NCBI RefSeq assembly: GCF_030542965.1
Contig: NZ_JAUAOA010000004.1
Location: forward strand, 1-64,000
Reading direction: 5' to 3'
DNA length: 64,000 nt
Source of the DNA: Azotosporobacter soli
GTDB lineage: Bacteria; Bacillota; Negativicutes; SG130
The notes under the pieces were generated by a model, which saw only the letters and a program-made list of their open reading frames with translations, did not search any database and was not told where the DNA came from. The translations under genes and the position numbers were made by a program. Below, in pieces: positions 60,648 through 64,000 of this stretch. The number at the start of each line of letters is the position of its first letter. The first letter of the stretch is position 1.

Positions 60648-61313
60648 ATGAATTTTGATGTTGTATGGTTTGTTAGCCTGTTTCCCATTGTCCTGCCCGC
60701 GCTCGAATTGACGATTAGCATGTCGCTGCTGTCGCTGCTGCTTACCGTCTTGCTGTCGGTTTTCATTTCGATTATCCGGCACTTTCGTCTGCCTGGACTG
60801 TCGCCGTTCTTCGGCGCGTATATCACTCTTTTTCGCGCAACGCCGCTCGTGGCGCAGCTCTTTATCCTGTATTTTGGTCTTCCTTCGCTGATTCCGGCGA
60901 TGAAGTCGATGAGCGCCTTTCAGACAACCGTGCTGGCGTTGACGTTAAACACTTCGGCGTTTATGTCCGAAACGCTCAGAGCGGCGATCGAATCGGTGGA
61001 TGAGGGGCAGATCGAAGCCTGTTACTCGATGGGCATGACGCGCTACCAGACGATGGTGCGCGTGGTGCTGCCGCAGGCTTTCGTCGTCGCGCTGCCCTCG
61101 CTTGGCAACCAGTTTATCGGCATCATCAAAGGCACCGCGCTCGGCTTCACCGTTGGACTCGCCGATATCATGGCCCAGGCAAAAATCGCAGCGGCGCTCG
61201 ATCTTCGCTTCTTCGAGGCTTATTTATGCGTCACGCTGATCTATCTGCTGCTGGTGATTTGTGTTGAAAAAATGCAGAGCATACTGGAAAGACGGCTGCA
61301 AAAATTCAGTTAA
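60648..61313 (+). CDS. Polar amino-acid ABC transporter, permease
   Basis: 221 residues, about five hydrophobic helices, with the HisM/ArtM family EAA loop (EACYSMGMTRYQTMVRVVLPQAF). It starts 27 bases after the ATPase stop. Completes the three-gene importer. Confidence 0.94.
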   Translation: MNFDVVWFVSLFPIVLPALELTISMSLLSLLLTVLLSVFISIIRHFRLPGLSPFFGAYITLFRATPLVAQLFILYFGLPSLIPAMKSMSAFQTTVLALTLNTSAFMSETLRAAIESVDEGQIEACYSMGMTRYQTMVRVVLPQAFVVALPSLGNQFIGIIKGTALGFTVGLADIMAQAKIAAALDLRFFEAYLCVTLIYLLLVICVEKMQSILERRLQKFS

Positions 61314-61435
61314 GGACAGTCTGTTTGATTTGCAAGACAAGGGAGTGCGTATTTATTTTAATCAGCAGGTCATTTCTAATCTTTGAAGAATGCTAGTAGC
61401 ATAGAAACAGCGTTATGAAAAAGGAGCTTACTGGC

Positions 61436-62065
61436 ATGAAAACCAAGATCTATTATGTTATGGACACGATGTGCGGCTGGTGTTATGGCTTTAGTGACGT
61501 AATAAGCCAAATTCATGCGGCGCATAAGGATAAATTTGATTTCACGGTTGTGCCTTCCGGGATGTGGGTTGGCGGGCATGTGCAGAAAATGAACAGCGCT
61601 CTGGCTGCGTTTATGAAAACGCATAATGTGACCATTGCCCAACTGTCCGGGAAAACGTTTGGCAGTGCGTTTGAAAAAAACATCCTAGAAAAAGAGAATT
61701 TCGTTTTAGACAGCCTGCCTGGCGCTAAGGCGATGCTCGTCATGCAAACGCTGCAAAAAGAGAGTCTGTTCGAATACATGAAAAAAATATATCATGCCTT
61801 TTATGTGCTGGGCCAAGACGCGAATGATTGGCAGGTTTATGCGGAGCTTGCACTTTCTTTTGGCATTGCGAAGGATGTTTTTGAAAAAGAATATTTTTCG
61901 GCTGCGCAGGGAAAGAGCGTGCAGGAGAGTTTTGCTTTCGCGCAGCAATTAGGCGTGTCGACCTATCCCAGTGTGGTGGCAGTCGTGGATGGGAAGGCGC
62001 ACTTACTTTCACAGGGGTATAAAACGTTCGATGAAGTCAATGCAGCAATTCGCAACTATCGCTAA
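61436..62065 (+). CDS. DsbA-family (FrnE-like) thioredoxin-fold protein
   Basis: 209 residues from the ATG at 61436, with AAAGGAG nine bases upstream. The redox motif Cys-Gly-Trp-Cys lies at the start (MDTMCGWCYGFSDV), and the cis-proline segment GVSTYPSVVAVVDG is present. No signal peptide, so it acts in the cytoplasm, probably as a thiol oxidoreductase or isomerase. Its target is unknown. Confidence 0.9.
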   Translation: MKTKIYYVMDTMCGWCYGFSDVISQIHAAHKDKFDFTVVPSGMWVGGHVQKMNSALAAFMKTHNVTIAQLSGKTFGSAFEKNILEKENFVLDSLPGAKAMLVMQTLQKESLFEYMKKIYHAFYVLGQDANDWQVYAELALSFGIAKDVFEKEYFSAAQGKSVQESFAFAQQLGVSTYPSVVAVVDGKAHLLSQGYKTFDEVNAAIRNYR

Positions 62066-62118
62066 GCGGTAGGTAAGAGCAGGGGAAAATAAGAAAAATA
62101 GCCTTTTCAATGGCAAAG

Positions 62119-62154
62119 ACGCTCCTGCGCGAGATAAAGCAGGGGCGTTTTTCG
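62119..62154 (+). terminator. Terminator after the DsbA-like gene
   Basis: ACGCTCCTGC and GCAGGGGCGT around a ten-base loop, then TTTTT. Confidence 0.75.
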
Positions 62155-62205
62155 TATCTTGACGGCAGGTGATGTGGGCTTGCTTGGAGAATGAATCTCA
62201 AAATA

Positions 62206-62239
62206 TTTAATAAAAAGGACATATGACCTTTTTATTAAA
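62206..62239. promoter_or_regulatory. Perfect 13-base dyad upstream of the Crp/Fnr gene
   Basis: TTTAATAAAAAGG and CCTTTTTATTAAA, eight bases apart, about 42 bases before the start codon. A likely operator, possibly for the adjacent regulator itself. Confidence 0.5.
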
Positions 62240-62280
62240 GGGAGAAATAGATAGAATCAGATAAAAGAAGAGAGATTGAG

Positions 62281-62970
62281 GTGTTGAGAAAATTGCTTGA
62301 CCTCTTTAAACCGCAAGAGAAATTAGCTGAATTCTTGAGCCGGGTTCCTAAGGAAATAAAAGAACGGTGTCTGGTAAAAACGATCGCGGCCGGAGAAGCG
62401 ATTACGCAAAAAGGCGAACCGGTAAATTGCGTTTATATCTTGATTCATGGCGATACACGGGTTATCAACGAATTTCCGAATGGGGAACGGTATAGTTTCG
62501 CACATTTGACGCCGATTAGTTTTATCGGCGAATTAGAAGTTTTTGCGGAGGAAGAGGCGTATGCCTGCAATGTGGAAGCCGAGACGGACTGTGAAGTGAT
62601 GATCGTAGTCCGGGAAGATTTTGAGAAATGGTTGAAGCTGGATGCGGAGTTTTTGCTTACGGTTGTTGGCGTTCTTGCGAAGAAGATGTATATTTCATCC
62701 TTTGAAGCAGGAGAGATCAAGTTTTTTTCGGGTATTCGAAAATTGCAGGCATACATTGTGAAATACTGTAGGACGATCAAAGAGGATGAACAGTTTTTAA
62801 TCAATAAGAAACGACAGCAAATTGCCGACGAAATCGGCACAAGCGTTAAAACGGTCAATCGGAATATCGAAGCGTTAAAAGAAAGCGAGATGCTGTCGGT
62901 GAAAAAAGGAAAGATTTATATTACAAAGGAGCAGTATGCAAAGATGGTTGCCGTCCTGGAAAGGTGCTAA
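62281..62970 (+). CDS. Crp/Fnr-family regulator (YeiL-like)
   Basis: 229 residues from a GTG. N-terminal cNMP-binding-like domain (EPVNCVYILIHGDTRVI, FIGELEVFAEEE) and C-terminal winged helix (RQQIADEIGTSVKTVNRNIEAL). The pattern is close to YeiL-type regulators. Few Cys, with no FNR-type cluster set. The dyad upstream suggests autoregulation. Its targets are unknown. Confidence 0.88.
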   Translation: MLRKLLDLFKPQEKLAEFLSRVPKEIKERCLVKTIAAGEAITQKGEPVNCVYILIHGDTRVINEFPNGERYSFAHLTPISFIGELEVFAEEEAYACNVEAETDCEVMIVVREDFEKWLKLDAEFLLTVVGVLAKKMYISSFEAGEIKFFSGIRKLQAYIVKYCRTIKEDEQFLINKKRQQIADEIGTSVKTVNRNIEALKESEMLSVKKGKIYITKEQYAKMVAVLERC

Positions 62971-63134
62971 AGCTTGCAGCTTTACCAGTTAGGTTTCTGA
63001 TTCGGAGCATGCCTTTTGATAGACGCCTGTAATAAAGCGCGGAAAAGGAGGGGGAGCGTAGGCGCTGGCGCAGACGTAAAATCCAGTTTTTTTCATAACG
63101 TAATAAAAAGAATAAATCGAGGAGGGCTTTTATG

Positions 63135-64000
63135 ATGAAGTTGAATCGGGTAGCTGCAATCGTTCTTATCCTATTGGCGGTATTTTCGACAGGTGTGTTG
63201 GCGCAGGAAGCGAAGGGTAACGCACTGGTGCTGCAAACGGACTTCGGCTTGAAAGACGGCGCGGTAAGCGCAATGAAGGGTGTGGCAATCGGCGTTGACG
63301 CGGATTTGAGGATCTTCGATCTGACGCATGAAATTCCGGCGTATAATATTTGGGAAGCGTCATATCGCCTGATGCAGACGGCATCGTACTGGCCTGCGGG
63401 TACGGTTTTTGTTTCGGTTGTCGATCCTGGCGTAGGAACGGATCGCAAGTCTGTTGTTGTAAAAACGAAGACAGGGCATTATTTCGTAACGCCGGACAAT
63501 GGAACGCTGACGTTGATCGAAGAGTCGATGGGCATCAGTGAAGTGCGGGAAATTGATGAAAACATCAATCGCCTGCCGGGTTCCAGCGATTCGTACACGT
63601 TTCATGGCCGCGATGTTTATGCCTATACCGGTGCGCGTTTAGCGGCAAAAGCGATCACGTTTGAGCAGATCGGACCTGTTGTGAACCGCGAGATTGTTAA
63701 GATTGGGTATCAAAAAGCTGTAATGCAAGGCGATGCCGTCTTGGGCAATATTCCGATCCTGGATATCCAGTACGGCAATGTCTGGACGAATATTGACAAG
63801 AAATTGATCGACGCACTGAACATTAAAAAGAATGATCTGCTGAAGGTGGAAATCTACAACAAAGGAAACCGGGTCTACCAGGGCACGATTCCTTACGTGA
63901 ACAGCTTCGGAGACGTACCGGACGGAAAGCCGCTGGCATATGCCAACAGTCTGATGCAGCTTTCCTTTGCGCTGAACATGGATAGCTTCTCTGCTGTTCA
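63135..64000 (+). CDS. Exported SAM hydroxide adenosyltransferase-family protein (partial)
   Basis: Open to the end of the window, 288 complete codons from the ATG at 63135; a second ATG at 63132 is in frame, but GGAGGG is better spaced from 63135. A signal peptide (VAAIVLILLAVFSTG, cleavage near VLAQ) precedes a DUF62/SAM-halogenase-like domain. TDFGLKDGAV, THEIPAYNI, VDPGVGTDRKSV, TPDNGTL and FHGRDVYAYTG are its conserved blocks. Cytosolic members hydrolyse S-adenosylmethionine to adenosine. An exported version must use another substrate or have another role; that is inference. Confidence 0.88.
   Translation, partial: MKLNRVAAIVLILLAVFSTGVLAQEAKGNALVLQTDFGLKDGAVSAMKGVAIGVDADLRIFDLTHEIPAYNIWEASYRLMQTASYWPAGTVFVSVVDPGVGTDRKSVVVKTKTGHYFVTPDNGTLTLIEESMGISEVREIDENINRLPGSSDSYTFHGRDVYAYTGARLAAKAITFEQIGPVVNREIVKIGYQKAVMQGDAVLGNIPILDIQYGNVWTNIDKKLIDALNIKKNDLLKVEIYNKGNRVYQGTIPYVNSFGDVPDGKPLAYANSLMQLSFALNMDSFSAV

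Overview
The window reads as a chromosomal segment of a diderm, low-nucleotide-bias Firmicute, most likely in the Negativicutes (Sporomusaceae-like). The evidence is a mixture of Firmicute genes (RlmH, WalJ, FakA/FakB, DegV, SigZ, sporulation-type PAS kinase, LL-diaminopimelate aminotransferase) with an outer-membrane lifestyle (AcrAB-type RND pump). The taxonomic call is inference. Most genes have strong Shine-Dalgarno sites, often overlapping or closely packed operons, and Rho-independent terminators.

Layout. 1-1307: an IS3-family insertion sequence. 1334-6308: RND pump, membrane fusion protein and TetR regulator on the minus strand. 6511-12585: undecaprenyl-diphosphatase, LL-DAP aminotransferase, a large hybrid sensor kinase and HtpX, the last under a yybP-ykoY manganese riboswitch. 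12907-19386: CorC-type membrane protein, metallophosphoesterase, a degenerate M20 protein overlapping a Crp/Fnr regulator, and hybrid cluster protein with a textbook class II CRP-like operator. 19462-24895: FtsA-like protein with C-terminal repeats, fakB-fakA and a cyclodeaminase-like protein. 25075-43700: housekeeping and signalling genes (EAL/HDOD, Tex, MATE, HD-GYP, Fur/PerR-type, beta-helix, DeoC, an OmpR-type two-component system, an EF-hand-like repeat protein, phosphohexomutase, PAS kinase, WalJ, HtrA, RlmH).

43700-57050 is the accessory region. It has dispersed structured repeats (copies A, B, B', C and D), a duplicated 3' fragment of rlmH, DUF2703 plus SigZ, a nonsense-mutated MarR gene, small unknown proteins and a LysR regulator. 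Its centrepiece, at 51244-56575, is a visibly AT-rich four-gene cassette on one strand: HNH nuclease (PtuB-like), AAA/SMC-like ATPase (PtuA-like), a DGQHR/DUF262-like protein, and a protein with an Rx4H HEPN-like motif. It looks like an extended Septu-type anti-phage defence operon. It is flanked by inverted copies of the structured repeat. This is the best candidate in the window for an undescribed system.

57049-64000 returns to normal composition: HpcH/HpaI aldolase, exported beta-carbonic anhydrase, a polar amino-acid ABC importer, DsbA-like protein, a second Crp/Fnr regulator, and the start of an exported SAM hydroxide adenosyltransferase-family protein that runs off the window end.
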